NCBI GenBank assembly: GCA_009192285.1
Contig: CM018604.1
Coordinates: 1,364,001 to 1,428,000, forward strand
Origin: Morchella semilibera
Lineage: Eukaryota; Ascomycota; Pezizomycetes; Pezizales; Morchellaceae
Reading direction: 5' to 3'
DNA length: 64,000 nt
The position numbers and the translations under genes were made by a program. Positions 48,017 to 60,420 of the stretch are shown piece by piece. The notes beneath the pieces were generated by a model that saw only the letters and a program-made list of their open reading frames with translations, did not search any database and had not been told where the DNA came from. The first letter of the stretch is position 1. Every line of letters starts with the position of its first letter.

Positions 48017-49339
48017 ATGCCTATATATTTTACACTTGTCGGATATGTTGTTTTGGTTACTGGCGTGGGAGGTTATAACACTGCTACAATTGCGCATGAT
48101 GATTCAAGTGATATTCGTCAAGAAGTTGATATTCGATACTTTATGTCATCAGAGACTACTCTATATCCTGATAGAGTCTATTTGATTAATGGTACTTTGA
48201 TTCATAGTGCTAATCGAAAGCCAAAGGTAATTATTCAACTCCCAAATATATTTTATTTCTATTGATATTATGAGTAGTTTATATATTGACATATATATTC
48301 AACAGCTGTCCTTACTCCGTAGTATCGAGCTTCCGAAAGGATTATCAGATAATAAGCATATTGCAAACGATTTATACATCAACTCCACAGTTACAATTAC
48401 CTCAGATCTCAAAGTCGTTGGGACAGCTGAGGAATTAAAATGCTTTGAGGGACAAATGTTTCAATATGATGGAGAAACTCGATCAGATGTTCCGGTATTA
48501 TATATAAATCTAAATAATTTCAATATCTATACTGATTCTGAAATTAGTGTCAGTTAACCTTTCTTCTAAACACACAATCTCCATTATTTGCAAAGCTTTC
48601 TCAGTATCTTGTATCCGGCAAAACAGTTGATGCATCATTCAAATATCAATATGAGTGTCTAGAGGATCGTGGTAAGTTTGATCATTCAAAACAAATCAAC
48701 AAGCAATTGATTAGCTAATAAATATAATAAGCATATGGTGAGGTAGTATCTATAAGCTTTGCTCGAGATCTTACATCAAAGGATGATAAAGCGAGCATTT
48801 TTCAAACACCAAAGAAGAAACGTAATGTTCTTCTTGGACCTATCGGATCTGAAAGTTCCCCACCCAAATCGCCTAAAACCAAACAAGATCAAACACCAAA
48901 CCGCTACAAACAACAGACCTCATCTTTTTTAGAAAAAGTTTCTTGGAGTTATACGTCAACACTGGTGGGAAAAGTATCTTCAGTTATTACAGGTAAACCT
49001 GAGGCAGGAGGTGTTATTCATGATTTGTCATCACCAATGTTAGTATCGGGGCCGTCTCAGACAAGTCGTCAAGGTCTTTCAACTCCTGATATTAATCGGT
49101 ATATTGATTCTATCGGGAGGGGTGCAACTCCAATGCTGGAACCAAATCAACATATAGTTGTACCTGAACCGATATGTACAAACAATCCAAATGATTCACC
49201 GTTGAGCTCTCCTTCCCCTTCACTTTTAATTGAAGAACAAACGGAGGATGAATTGATTGGCCATGAATCTACTCAAGTTCGTTCATGTGGGGTATCTAAA
49301 GCTACTCGTTCAAAGGGCAAAGAACGTGGTGTAATTTAA
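48017..49339 (+). CDS. Helitron companion gene of unknown function, 4 exons, apparently intact
   Basis: Exons join(48017..48226,48306..48494,48605..48671,48732..49339) close on 357 residues with no stop, though it sits in a decayed element. Residues 1-160 alternate short hydrophobic strands and turns (FTLVGYVVLVTGVGGYNTAT, TLYPDRVYLINGTLIHS, TVTITSDLKVVGTAEELKCF), compatible with an OB-like beta barrel. Residues 185-357 are Ser/Pro/Lys-rich and disordered (TPKKKRNVLLGPIGSE, PLSSPSPSLLIEEQTEDE) and end in basic KGKERG. Plant and animal Helitrons sometimes carry RPA-like single-strand-binding proteins, so an analogous role is a reasonable guess. I see no sequence proof of this. The third exon's acceptor is the least certain, since an earlier AG at 48,548 exists. 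Confidence 0.6.
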
Positions 49340-49635
49340 AGAAATTTCTGTTTGCTTTTTTTTCTGGATATATATGTTTTGAGGTTTTTTTTGTTCTTAT
49401 TTCATTAACTGATTATTTATTTATTAGTAGTATCTATATTGAATTTGAACTATGTCGTCCCGGTTCAGATCATATATTCCTGCGATAGATAATACCGAAG
49501 AGTTCAGTTCTCATAATATGAGGCCTGCGGTTTTTGTCACCTCTGACGCATTGATTGATCATGATGGAAGTCTATTTTCTACATACCGATTTATTCAACA
49601 ACATAATCAGAGTATTCGTATTCAATCTATACAAC

Positions 49636-50075
49636 TATCACGGAGCGAAGCGGAGTTCAGGGCGGAGCGAGCCAAGGTACACTACCTAGGCGGGACGTAA
49701 CAGTAATATCCGAGGCGGGGCGAGGCGAGACTATGGAGCGAGGCGAAGTACGAGGTAGATAACCGAATGTATTCTAAAAGACTACAAACTCCTGAAGATA
49801 GGAAGGTTGCGTGAAGAGGAAAGAAAAGAACTATCTACAAGCGAGAACGAAGCCTCCATATATACACCATATACCAGTCCGATGACTCATCCGAGTAACC
49901 CTGTACAGAACCCCATAGAATCCTCCAAGACCTCCGCGTATCCTATCGCCGAGCTTACATATCCTTATTCCCTATTACCGAAACCGTAACTCCGACCCGA
50001 ACCCTTGTAACCGAATCCCTTAGAACATAAGAGAATCCCTGACTAATCCCTCTTCCCGCAACATCGACGTAAACA
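49636..50075. repeat. solo LTR of a Ty3/Gypsy-type element, 440 bp
   Basis: The target duplication ACAAC flanks it (49,631-49,635 and 50,076-50,080). It ends in CA and its start (TATCACGG) resembles the TGTTACGG start of the neighbouring LTRs. It shares GGCGAGGCGAG-rich sequence and the CCCATAGAA motif with them. The Helitron reading frame continues in phase from one side of the duplication to the other. It was left by recombination between two LTRs. Divergence from its relatives suggests an old copy. Confidence 0.8.
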
Positions 50076-50931
50076 ACAACAATTGGAACCGCAATCTATT
50101 CAGTCATCCCAGATTTCAAATCATGATCCTTTAGATACATGAGAATCAATTACCTTTACCCCTGATCGTCTCTTTCAAAACCTCATTCAACGCTTCAGAA
50201 CAAACTACAACAAATCTTTTCCCGATACGGCATGTACATTTTGTGGTATATTGATATTAGAGAGACATATCAAATGGGTATTAAAACAACAAGATACAGT
50301 ATATACATTATCCAGTGTACTTGGTTTCCTTCCTACATACCAAACTCAAAAATGGTATTGAATTGATAGCAATATGTTATTTATGCAATATCAGTCCACG
50401 ATTACCACTGACTGCAGGACTATGGCCAGCAGAGCTACTTTCTCTTCCTCAATGCTCTCGAGTATTTCTATCACCTATATCATTACAAACCAACCTAGGA
50501 CGTACCCAGAGCTATAGTAATAATCACAATCCATATTCAACATATTGTACAGTAACTGGTAGGATTAATATTACCAGAAATCCTAGGGCTATTGCGTTGT
50601 ATACCAGAACTATTGGGGCTTATCTTGAAAGTTCAACAAATCGATTCGATCGATCTCATGATACTGAAAAGCTTGAACGTTGTCGCAGTTGGCCATTGGC
50701 AAATAATATACTGTTTCAGAGATATGATATACGAAGAGAGCTGCAACTGAGTCCTTTACCTACGGTTTCCTTGATTTCCAGTACTGATTCAAATTTGGAT
50801 GAAACACGACCTTGGAACCGCCCTGATATAGTTTTAAATCCTTTCAATTATCCCTTACAGGTCGCAAACGAAGACCATCGGTATTTTCGATTGCCAGTTG
50901 CATCCCTTCCCTCTACCAATTCCAACGAATG

Positions 50932-51509
50932 TGTTACGGAGCAACACGGAGACAACAAGCAAGAGGGCCGAGGTACACAACCGAGGCGAGGGCGAGGACG
51001 GAGACGAGGGGCAACGACGAGAAGACTTAACCGAGGAGCAGGGTTGTAGGGCAGAGTGTCCAGATGGCCTCTCTGACGAAGACGTGAAGACAAAGATACC
51101 AGTAGACGACGCGGACTACGGTCATGGACTATGGCTGAGCGAGGCGAGGCGAAGACAAAGACGAAGCGAAGCGAGGACGAAGCGAGATACTATGAAAGAC
51201 CTTTCAGGTCTTGGCAGCAACTATGGTTATGACGCAATATATTCTGAACTAAAGACACAAGACGAGACGAAACTAAACCGTAGGGTTGATAACAGGAAGA
51301 ACACGTAAGGAAAGAAAAGAGAAAGAAAAGAACAAAAGGAAGATCCGTAGCAACGTATATATACCCCTCCTAATCCCTGTACAATCATGACTCATAACAT
51401 CGTGTAACGGAAACCCATAGAAACTCCAAGAACCCAAAAGAAACCTTATATCCGAAAACCTATTCTCCAATATCCTCCTCCTCCGCGAAGTCCGTGGTAC
51501 GCCGTGATA
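50932..51509 (-). repeat. LTR (3' with respect to element transcription)
   Basis: It starts TGTTACGGAGCAACACGGAG and ends near CCGTGATA, matching the right LTR over its whole length. The middle has GAGGCGA/GAAGCGA tracts in which the two LTRs differ most. It holds a TATATA (about 51,355-51,361), as expected of an LTR promoter. Confidence 0.88.
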
Positions 51510-54500
51510 GATTAGGCCCTCCTTCGGGCCTAACTCCTGGTAGGCCTAGGTTTGCGTGGGTAACTAACATGAAATTCTTTAACCAAATCGGAGGCATGCT
51601 CCAGATCCTCGGGGGGTTGCCAGGATGGTTCATCATAACCAAGATACCGAACCAAATACTCTAGTTTCCCATAACGCCGTCGGGAGTCCAAGACTTGTTC
51701 CACTTCCCATTCCTGTTCACCTTCGATTTCTATGGCTGGGGGAGGAGACTGTAATTGACCGGGGACCGGATTGCTGGGCGCAAGAGACAAGAGGGACACA
51801 TGAAACACCGGGTGAATTTTCATCGAAGCCGGGAGGTCGAGTTCATAAGCATGGGGGCTAACCATCCGCTTAATCACATAGGGGCCAATACGTTTCCAAT
51901 CGAGTTTCTTCGAGGGTCGCTTGGTCTCAATATTCCGGGTGGATAAGAAAACTTCATCTCCAACAGCATATCTAGGTGCGGGAGTCCTGTTCCGATTTGC
52001 AGCCTCTTCGTGATTCTTCTGAGCTCGAGCCATTTCGTTGCGAAGAAAGTCATAGATCTCTGCCATGATTCTAGCCATACCATTGGCCTGGTCCTCATTG
52101 GTAGTTTTTCCATGCTGTAGCGGGGCAAAGGACATACGGGGGCTCCTTCCATAGTTTGCCTGGAACGGTGACATCTTGGTGGTTTCGGAGACATGATTAT
52201 TAGTCGCAAACTCCGCCATAGAGAGATACTGAGTCCAATTATCCTGTTGGTACGAAACATAAGCTCGAAGATATTGTTCCATAACGGCATTGATCCTCTC
52301 CGTTTGACTATCTGTCTGTGGGTGAAAGGCGGTACTATAACGCGGGGCAATCTCGAGGCGGGAACATAAAGTCTTCCAAAATTCGGCCGTGAACTGAGTG
52401 CCGCGATCTGAGACAATAGTTTCGGGGAGTCCATGAAGTTTCCAAACCGAATCGAGATACATGGCCGCAATATCCCTGGCATTTGCCTCTTCGGTACAAG
52501 GTATAAAATGGCGCATCTTTGTTAGACGATCCACCACAACCAAGATTGCATTAAAGCCATTGCTTTCAGGAAGTCCTGTTACAAAATCCATCGATACATC
52601 GGTCCACGGGCCCTTAGGTACCGCCAGGGGTCGGAGGACGCCTTGTAGAGCATTGCGAGAGGCCTTACTACGGGAGCACACGTTACAATTCAGAACATAC
52701 CGATCGACATATTTTCTCATATTTGGCCAGTAATAATTCCGGCTGAGAAGTTCGAGGGTCTTGGCGCGGCCTGGATGTCCAGCGGAGGGTTTGTCATGGT
52801 GATCCTGCAAAAGGCGCAACTGAAGAGCATTGGACTCGGGAACATAGATAGCCTGGCGATATAAAAGAACCCGTCCTCTGTTTCCATACATTCGGCGAGA
52901 GAAATCTTCTTTGACTGTTTGGTACCATTACGGAGCATGGTGAGGACTTGATCGGGAAAACTATCTTCTTGGTAAGCTTGGGTTAACAATTCCTTCACGG
53001 TGGGCATTCCTTCAGCGGGTTCATTTGTCAAAGAACCCGCCAACAAACTTAGCTTAATCCTTGATCCCAAATTCTTCTGCTTCAATACCATCTGTGACTG
53101 GTGCGTCAGATGCTCGTCTCCTTCCTCGGGTAAATCCCTCGATCTCCTGGTAAGCGCATCCGGCTTCCCTCCTTGTTTCCCTGGTCGAAATTGAATAAGA
53201 AAATCAAACCGTGACAAGAACTCGGCCCAGCGGGTTTGGCGACGATTCAATAACTTCGTGGACATGAAATATTCCAGGTTCCTATGGTCGCTTAATACTT
53301 TAATAGGGAAACGGGACCCTTCCAAATTGGCACGCCATTCCTCAAAACTCCTAACGACTGCCAGTAATTCCTTATCGTAAATTTCATAATTACATTCCGC
53401 GGGAGAGTGTTTCTTCGAGAAAAAAGCCACAGGGTGCAGGAGTCCATCGTCACCATATTGAGACATGATACCAGCGGATACATAGTCGGAGGCGTCGGTT
53501 TCCACAATAACTTCTTTTTCAAAGTCAAAGTGAGCGAGAATCGGGGCCGAGGTAAACGCGTCTTTTAGTTTCTGGAAAGCATCTTCCGCCTTCTGAGACA
53601 ATTCAAATTTTACATTCTTCTTGGTCAGGGCAGTAAGAGGCGCAACGACACGAGAATAGGCGTAGATAAACCGTCGGTAAAAATTAGCAAAGCCTAGAAA
53701 CTCTTGAACCTCCCGAAGCCTAGTGGGTGTCTCCCAATCCCTAACTGTGGACACCTTGCTAGGGTCCATCTGAATACCTTCCGGGGTGACAATCAATCCC
53801 AAGTACTTAGTCCGTTGCACATAAAACTCACATTTCTCAGGCTTAAGGTGGACACCATGGATTTGGAACACCTTCAAAATCTCCCGGACATGTTGTTTAT
53901 GCTCTTCTAGACTCTCGGAGTAAATTAATACATCATTGAGATAGGCCGTGGCGAAGTTATCCAAATAGGGACGTAGAAGATCATTAATCCAATGTTGAAA
54001 CGCGGCGGGGGCATTAGTCAGTCCGAAGGGCATCACATTATATTCGAAGTGTCCATAGCGGGTCCTAAACGCCGTTTTCCACTCGTCGCCTTCTTGTATC
54101 CTGATCTGATGGTATCCCCAGCGAAGGTCCAGCTTAGTGTAGTACTTCGCCTTGGAGAGGCGGGACAAGGTTTCCGGAATCAATGGCAGAGGATGACGGT
54201 TTTTAACCGTGATCTCGTTAAGCTTCCTATAATCCACACAGAGTCGAAGGGAGCCATCAGATTTCTTCACAAACAAGACAGGAGCACCGGCGGAAGATTC
54301 GGAATAACGGATAAACCCTTTCGACAGGTTCTCCGTAATATAGTCCCTAAAGGCCTGTAGCTCCAAACGGGACATTCCATATAGCGGGCCAAACGGGGGA
54401 ACCTTTCCATCTTGTAAGACTATTTTCAAGTCGTGGGGACGGTGTGGTGGCAGGGCGGCGGCATCGGATTCCTTAAACAATGATATAAATTCTCGGAGTT

Positions 54501-56233
54501 CCTGGGGGACGTGAGCAAGGGGGTCTATTATTTGCTTCCCCACTAAGGCTTCATCTATCGCACGAATTGAGACACAGAAGAGTTTATTCTGTCGGCGCCG
54601 AGCAAGACCTACAAAGGGGACGGCCCCAATGGCTGCAATCTGAATAGCCGGAGCCTCGGGGAGCGAAATCGAAATACCCTTTACGGTAATCGGGGTGTGG
54701 GACCGGGAACAGTTCTGAATACAGAAATCAGAATCGAAGATGATCTTATTCGTCTTCGGTCTGATAGCTAGGTTGTGTCGCCTCATCCAAGAGATACCCA
54801 TTACTATTGGGTAATGTCCTAACTTGGTGACGAAAAACGGAGCAATCTCCTGGTGACCGTTGATATCCAGCGACAGCTTGACCATATGCGTAATTTTTCC
54901 TGATTTCACCAGCCTGCCGTCGATTACCTCGAGCAAGCGTGATGTCTTCAGGGGAACCAGGACGAGGCCGTGCTGCAGAACAAATCCTTGGTCAACGAAA
55001 GCATAGCCCGAAGCGCCTGTATCTCTCAGGGCATGGGTAGCAATAGGAGCGACGATATCTTGGGCAACGGAGCAGGAGACAACAAGAGACTCTTCAGACA
55101 TCCTGTCTTCAGAAACAGCAGCGGCGGAGAGGACAAAAGTGGGTGGCGGGACTAGCCCCTTTGGTGTGCCAAGTTTTACCAAAGGGGCTGACCTTTTAAC
55201 GCCGGCTTGGGAATCACCTGTTCAACTGGTGTCTTTCTCCAGTTGTCGAGGGAACGAGGATCCTGGGTGCTGGGTGCGAGATAGCGACACTTTGGGGTCT
55301 GGGCAGCGGGGCGGACTGGCTTCCTGGCAGCATTGGCGGCAACGAGAGAAAGGCGGCGGCGAAGGTCAGCGATAGTCTCATCAGCTTCGGCTAGGGCCTC
55401 TTGATGAAGAGCCAGGCGATAACGAAACTCCTCCTTCTCGGCAGTGAGGGAGGTCACTTCTTCTCGGAGGTCTTCAATAGCCTCCACTGATTCTTCCTGG
55501 GCCTCGCACATGCGGGATCAGAGGGCACTGGCAGCAGCCTTTCCTTCAGCTGCATCGAGTTCGATCTCGAGGTTCTCAAGAACCTCGTCGTGGGCCGTGC
55601 ATACGGCTGGTTCTTCAGAGGCAGGGGCAGGGACATCAGAGAGGGCGGTCAGGGCAGCAAGGGCTTCTGCGATAAGAGTATGAGCCTCAGTCAGCTCATA
55701 CCCGAAATCCTCCTCAACAGGGCCAAAGGTTTCCAGAAAACCAGCGAGTCTTTCGGTCAAGGTGGGAGGGGCGGAGGCAGCAGGGTTTTCCAGGGGGCGG
55801 CCAATGGTGTGTTGAGCCAGGGCGGGGTCTCTGAGGCCGCGAATAATTGCTTCAGAGTCGTAGGCGGGGCAGGAGTCGTCGGTGGTGGGGGCTCTGACAT
55901 GGAGCTTACCCGGGGCAGTAGTAACGAAAGTGGCCTTAGCCCAATAGGCGTCGGCGCGCTTGAGACCGTGGGAGATGGCGTACTGACGGAGGTGGTGGAC
56001 GTGGGGGTCCGAGCCGAGGCGATTGCCAAGGTCGAACCAGTGGGAGCGGGGGACGAGAGCGAGGTGGCAGTACCCCTTCCTTTCTGGGAAGAAGCACTCG
56101 AGGGGGCCGGGGGAGAAGAAGACAGGGTTGGGGCAGTCCCCCATGGGGACCTCCCAACTAAGGTTGGTCATTATGATCGGAGCGAGGCGAGACGGGGGTG
56201 TTGTGTAGGTCGGCGGAGGGGACATGTTCTTAG

Positions 56234-56821
56234 TGTTACGGAGCAACACGGAGACAACAAGCAAGAGGGCCGAGGTACACAACCGAGGCGAGGGCGAGGA
56301 CGGAGACGAGGGGCAACGATGAGAAGACTTAACCGAGGAGCAGGGTTGTAGGGCAGAGGGTCCAGATGGCCTCTCTGACGAAGACGTGTAGACGAAGGTA
56401 CCAGTAGACGATACGGACTACGGTCATGGACTATGAACGGAGCGGGGCGAGGCGGGGCGAGAGGAGACGAGGCGAGGCGATATGAGACGAGGCGAGGTAC
56501 TATGAGAGACCCAAGGGGGCCTTGGCAAAGACTATGGTTATGATGTAATATATTCAGAGCTAGGGACACGAGACAGAACGAAACTAAACCGTAGGGTTGA
56601 TAACAGGAAGAACACGTAAGGAAAGAAAGAGAAAGAAAAGAACAAAGAAGAGGTCCGTAGCAACGTATATATATACCCCTCCTAATCTCTGTACAATCAT
56701 GACTCATAACATCGTGTAACGAAAACCCATAGAAACTCCCAGAACCCGAAAGAAACCTTATACCCGAAAGCCTATTCTCCAATATCCTCCTCCTCCGCGA
56801 AGTCCCTAGTACGCCGTGATA
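56234..56821 (-). repeat. LTR (5' with respect to element transcription)
   Basis: Second copy of the 578-588 bp LTR. Its start and last 240 bases match the left LTR closely. The GGCGAGGCGAGG tract near 56,440-56,510 differs in length and phase from the left copy, as expected of slippage in a short repeat. Confidence 0.88.
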
Positions 56822-58345
56822 TACATACACACTCGCTTCTGTGGTCAGAATTAACACAAAATCAACTTATTGAGCAAAATTTTATTTGAGCCGACCTACC
56901 AAATCCCGATACAGAACCGGAACTATATGCTTTGGTAATACAGCACCAAGTTCATTCATGTGAACCTCGACTATGTGGCGGGAGTAGGGATGAGGTTGGA
57001 ACCTGTAGAAAAGGGTTTGCTGCGGAACTTTCAAATATCACATACCAGAAGGAAGGAGAAGTTAAATATACATATAGAAGAATTAAAGAGGAGGACCGGT
57101 ATATCGTCCCATACAGCCCTAGGCTTCTGTTATTATGGGGAGCGCATTGCAACGTATGATATTGTACCTCCGGTGGTTTAGCCAAATATATAACAAAATA
57201 TGTTACCAAAACGGAACCAAAATCTATTGTCAACATCAATAGTTCAAGTCAGACTAATGATCATCTTCTTGCTCGAAGAATGGGATCTATGGAAATCATG
57301 GTCCTACTTTTAAGCTTTCCAATCTTTCAAATGTCAAGTTCATGTGTCTATCTACCTACATCAATGCCATCAGATCGTTCTGGCGTAGTTAAACCTGCTT
57401 GGTTACTGGAAGTTGATCCCAACTCTGAAGATATTTTCTACCCTGATGCTATTGAAAAATATTTCAACCGACCAGAGAATATTGTCTTTGAACATCTTAC
57501 GTACTTCAAATACCACTCACTCTATAAAATAGAACGAATTCGTCGGCGATCACAGACTGAAGCTTGGATAGATAAGTTGGGTAATTTTGTTTATCAACGG
57601 AAAAAGGTATTTTACTCATTGTAATTCTATCTATACCAATTGTAAAGCTAATCTACAGTAGCCACATATTATCCGGACATGTTATAGACGATTAACAGAT
57701 GGAGAGAGATTTTTCTTCAATAAACTATTAGAGATTCAGAATTGGCGATCTGATGATGAGATACATGACGGTTATCTCAACTACCGAGAGCATTTGCTTC
57801 AGCGATTTCCTGATATGTATGAACAAGTTCAATATATATACCAGCAAGGAACACAACAGACTACCCTACATATCGCAAGCGTTTATCAAGAATTGGTAGA
57901 AGCTGTGTTATCAATGTCTGAAGAACCTGTTCAAGAGATTGTCCGAAAACAGTTACTTGAGCTACAACAACTATCCACTCCGATTCAAAACAATGAGGCG
58001 GTATTCAGTCTACACGGTGATCAATATTACGCATATATAAAAATTACCCAATCACTTTTTAACTTTCCTACCGGTGGTATTAGCCTCAAGTTCTTTATTA
58101 CTGGATCTGCAGGTAAAGGGAAATCATATCTTCTAAACGCATTAGAACGTTGGTTTGACGTACATCACTTCAAATATCTCAAGCTTGCACCAACCGGTAT
58201 TGCGGCGAATAATATATAGGGTCAAGCCATTCATTCAGTATTAAACATAGGTGCAGATGGTGGTGGCGGAATGTTAAAGTCAAATCTCTTGCAACTTCCC
58301 GACAGGCTTGAAGAAATACGGCGTATTAAAATATTGGTAATAGAT

Positions 58346-58905
58346 TGTTACGGGGCGAGGTCGGGGTACTAGTGCGAGGGGATTATAGCAGGAGCAGGGT
58401 CGGGCAGAGAGTCCACAGGGAATCTCTGATTTCAACGTATACGCGAAGGCACCAGTAGATAATTCGGATCACGGGCATGGACAAGGGCCAGGGACGACAG
58501 AGGGCCAAGGGTTAACCGAGGCGGACGGGTTCAGAAGCGGGGTACCAAGGGGCACAACCAAAGACAGGGCACGGCGGAGTATAGAACCAAGTATATCTTA
58601 TTATCGAACAGAATAGAGAACCAAAACCAAGAACAGAAACAGAAACCTAAAGAAAAAGGTTGATAACAGGAGGTTGCGTAAGGAAAGAAGAAAGAAAAGA
58701 CAAAGGAGATCCGAACCCATATATATAACCTTTCATTCCATCGATTACTAATCCGTACCACGGAATCCCATAGAAACCCAAAGAAAACAGTACCAACATC
58801 TTTAACCGATCTCCTATATTAAACCCGATCGACCCAACCCGAAACGACCTGATACAATTACCAATCATTTCTTCCATTCCCTAGCGCCCCAGATATGCCT
58901 TGACA
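58346..58905. repeat. solo LTR of the same broad family, 560 bp
   Basis: It begins TGTTACGGGGCGAGG and ends CTTGACA, so it has the usual TG..CA ends. The 5-bp duplication TAGAT flanks it exactly (58,341-58,345 and 58,906-58,910). It shares GTTGATAACAGGA and the AAGGAAAGAA and CCCATAGAAACCC stretches with the Gypsy LTRs. It lies inside the helicase part of the Helitron, between ILVID and DEISIV. Confidence 0.9.
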
Positions 58906-59233
58906 TAGATGAGATATCGATAGTGAACGCAGAGCTATTAGATTTTATGTCTGGATTGTTTGCAAGGATACATAATAACTTGAAACCTTTCGGAAATCTA
59001 CATATCATTTGTATAGGAGATTTAATGCAACTTCCACCGGTATCAGGTCAGAAGGTCTTCCGTTCAACATTGTGGCAATTCTTTAAACCAATCTTTTTAA
59101 AACAATCCATGCGTTAACGAGATGATCCAAAGTTCTTTCAACTACTCAACGACTTACGGTTTGGACGAATCACTCCTCAAAGTCAAGCTATATTACAAGA
59201 TAAAGTTCAACAATTTCATATGTTTCATGGATA

Positions 59234-59610
59234 CGCTAGGTTCGGAGGGTTGGAATGAGTGGCGGGGTTGGGACCATTGTAAGCTAGGAGGTGGGGATGA
59301 GTCAGAATAGGTTCTATGGGTTTCTGTTACGCGAGAATGTGAGTCATGGTCGGGGTTACGCGGGAATATGAGTCAGGCTTGGCTCTGAAATAACGGATAT
59401 ATAAGGGAGGCAATGGCGCCTACTACTTCTGTACTTTCTTTCTTTTCTCTTTTCTCCTTACGCAACGTCTTCTGTATCTACAATAGATTATAGTCTCTAT
59501 TTTTCTAGTGACTATCGCTGCTCTCCACACTTCTTATTCATACTTCTCCTACCCTGGGAAGTATCACTGTCACTACCCCGCACCCTGCGGAACGAAGCTC
59601 TAACCCCAAC
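59234..59610. repeat. probable LTR-derived insertion, borders uncertain
   Basis: Helicase-like coding sequence stops after QFHMFHGYA-type sequence near 59,233 and resumes near 59,620. The intervening DNA is GC-richer, has GGATATATAAGGGAGG (a TATA-like promoter, about 59,392-59,407) and pyrimidine tracts like those of the other LTRs. It begins and ends without clear TG..CA borders, and no target duplication could be fixed. Confidence 0.5.
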
Positions 59611-60420
59611 GCCCCCTTGAGAATATGCGTAATACCAGTTATCTTACAACATTTCTTGTATCCTATCGAAGGACGGCATCACATATAAATCACCTTCTCC
59701 TCGAAATATTACCGATTGAGGCTTTATATACACATATCTCTATCGATCGTGAAGAAGGAGAAATCATTTCTAGCATGGAGTTTTCTCGTACCTTCAAAAC
59801 CGGTACAAACTTTCCATATGAAGTTGTTTGTGTTCCAGGAGCTAAAGTCATGTTTCTAACAAATGGTTTGATATCGCTTGGTATATCTAATGGGACGTGT
59901 GGTATTATTGTATCCTTACGGGATGGTGGTTTACCAAATGTTCCATTTCCAACATATGAGGGTATTAGAGTAAGCTTATCCATCTGGTGATTATATATAA
60001 TACTAACAAATACAGATTGTTGAGGTTTCAAAAGATACAATACATTTCCTAAGTCACGGAATCCGTTATTCCCATACACAACTTCCCATTCAAAATGCAT
60101 TTGCCTTAACAGTTCATAAAACACAGGGCTTATCGTTGAATAAAATATCTATAAGCTTTGATGATTCCATGTTTTCTGTTGGGCAAGCATATACAGCTCT
60201 AAGGCTATGCGATGTAGAGATAAGTACTTTTCACTGGCATATTGCTGCAGTTAGAGTTGATCAGGAGGCGGTACGAGAGTATCAACGATTGGAAATGATT
60301 GCTATTTAAACAAACATGTATTGTTAGTATATTATTTGTTATATTTATTTGTATAATGATTGTATGAAGCGCTCGGTAACTTTGATTTAAGTTTTTTTAA
60401 AACTATACAATTAATACCAG

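Larger units (their letters stand above)
50932..56821 (-). mobile_element. chromodomain Ty3/Gypsy LTR retrotransposon (fossil)
   Basis: Two direct LTRs (50,932-51,509 and 56,234-56,821) enclose genes read leftward. Parts in reading order are a gag-like region with a coiled coil (about 56,282-55,176), then protease, reverse transcriptase and RNase H (about 55,180-52,720), then integrase with an HHCC finger, catalytic core and C-terminal chromodomain (about 52,890-51,530). The chromodomain and the order RT-RH-IN place it among chromoviruses. It is nearly complete, with about two interruptions of the coding region, so it looks inactive. The LTRs are roughly 90 percent alike by eye, so it is not recent. 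No matching target duplication was found at its ends. Confidence 0.92.
48017..60309 (+). mobile_element. Helitron rolling-circle transposon, split by LTR-element insertions
   Basis: Two genes read rightward: a companion gene (48,017-49,339) and, 112 bases later, the Rep/helicase gene (49,452-60,309). The rolling-circle and PIF1 helicase motifs identify the class. The coding body is AT-rich, in contrast to the GC-richer LTR elements inside it. Later insertions are a solo LTR (49,636-50,075), a Ty3/Gypsy element (50,932-56,821), a second solo LTR (58,346-58,905) and LTR-like DNA near 59,234-59,610. At the Gypsy junction part of the Rep region seems lost. The ends (5' TC, 3' hairpin plus CTRR) were not fixed; coordinates are those of the coding part. 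At least two in-frame stops lie in the helicase, so the copy cannot make its full transposase. Confidence 0.85.
49452..60309 (+). pseudogene. Helitron Rep/PIF1-helicase gene, interrupted
   Basis: It begins MSSRFRSYIPAIDNTEEFSS. The N-terminal part has a CTFCG finger near 50,210 and PRLPLTAGLWPAELLSLPQ, as in DUF6570-like Helitron regions. Rep follows the Gypsy insertion: VIQHQVHSCEPRLCGGSRDE, RRIKEEDRYIVPYSPRLLL and the two-tyrosine replication motif AKYITKYVTK (57,184-57,210). The PIF1 helicase has Walker A GSAGKGKSYLLNAL (about 58,103), then DEISIVNAELLDFMSGLFAR, GDLMQLPPVSG and, near the end, AFALTVHKTQGLSLNKISIS. An intron of 46 bases at 59,970-60,015 has a CTAAC branch site. At least two in-frame stops fall in the helicase, one after GIAANNI and one after LKQSMR. 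The host genome therefore cannot use this copy as a full transposase. Confidence 0.85.

Noticed and set aside
55590-56351. 253-codon plus-strand frame across the gag-like region
   Set aside because: It is Gly-rich antisense of an Ala/Pro-rich reading frame and runs into the LTR.
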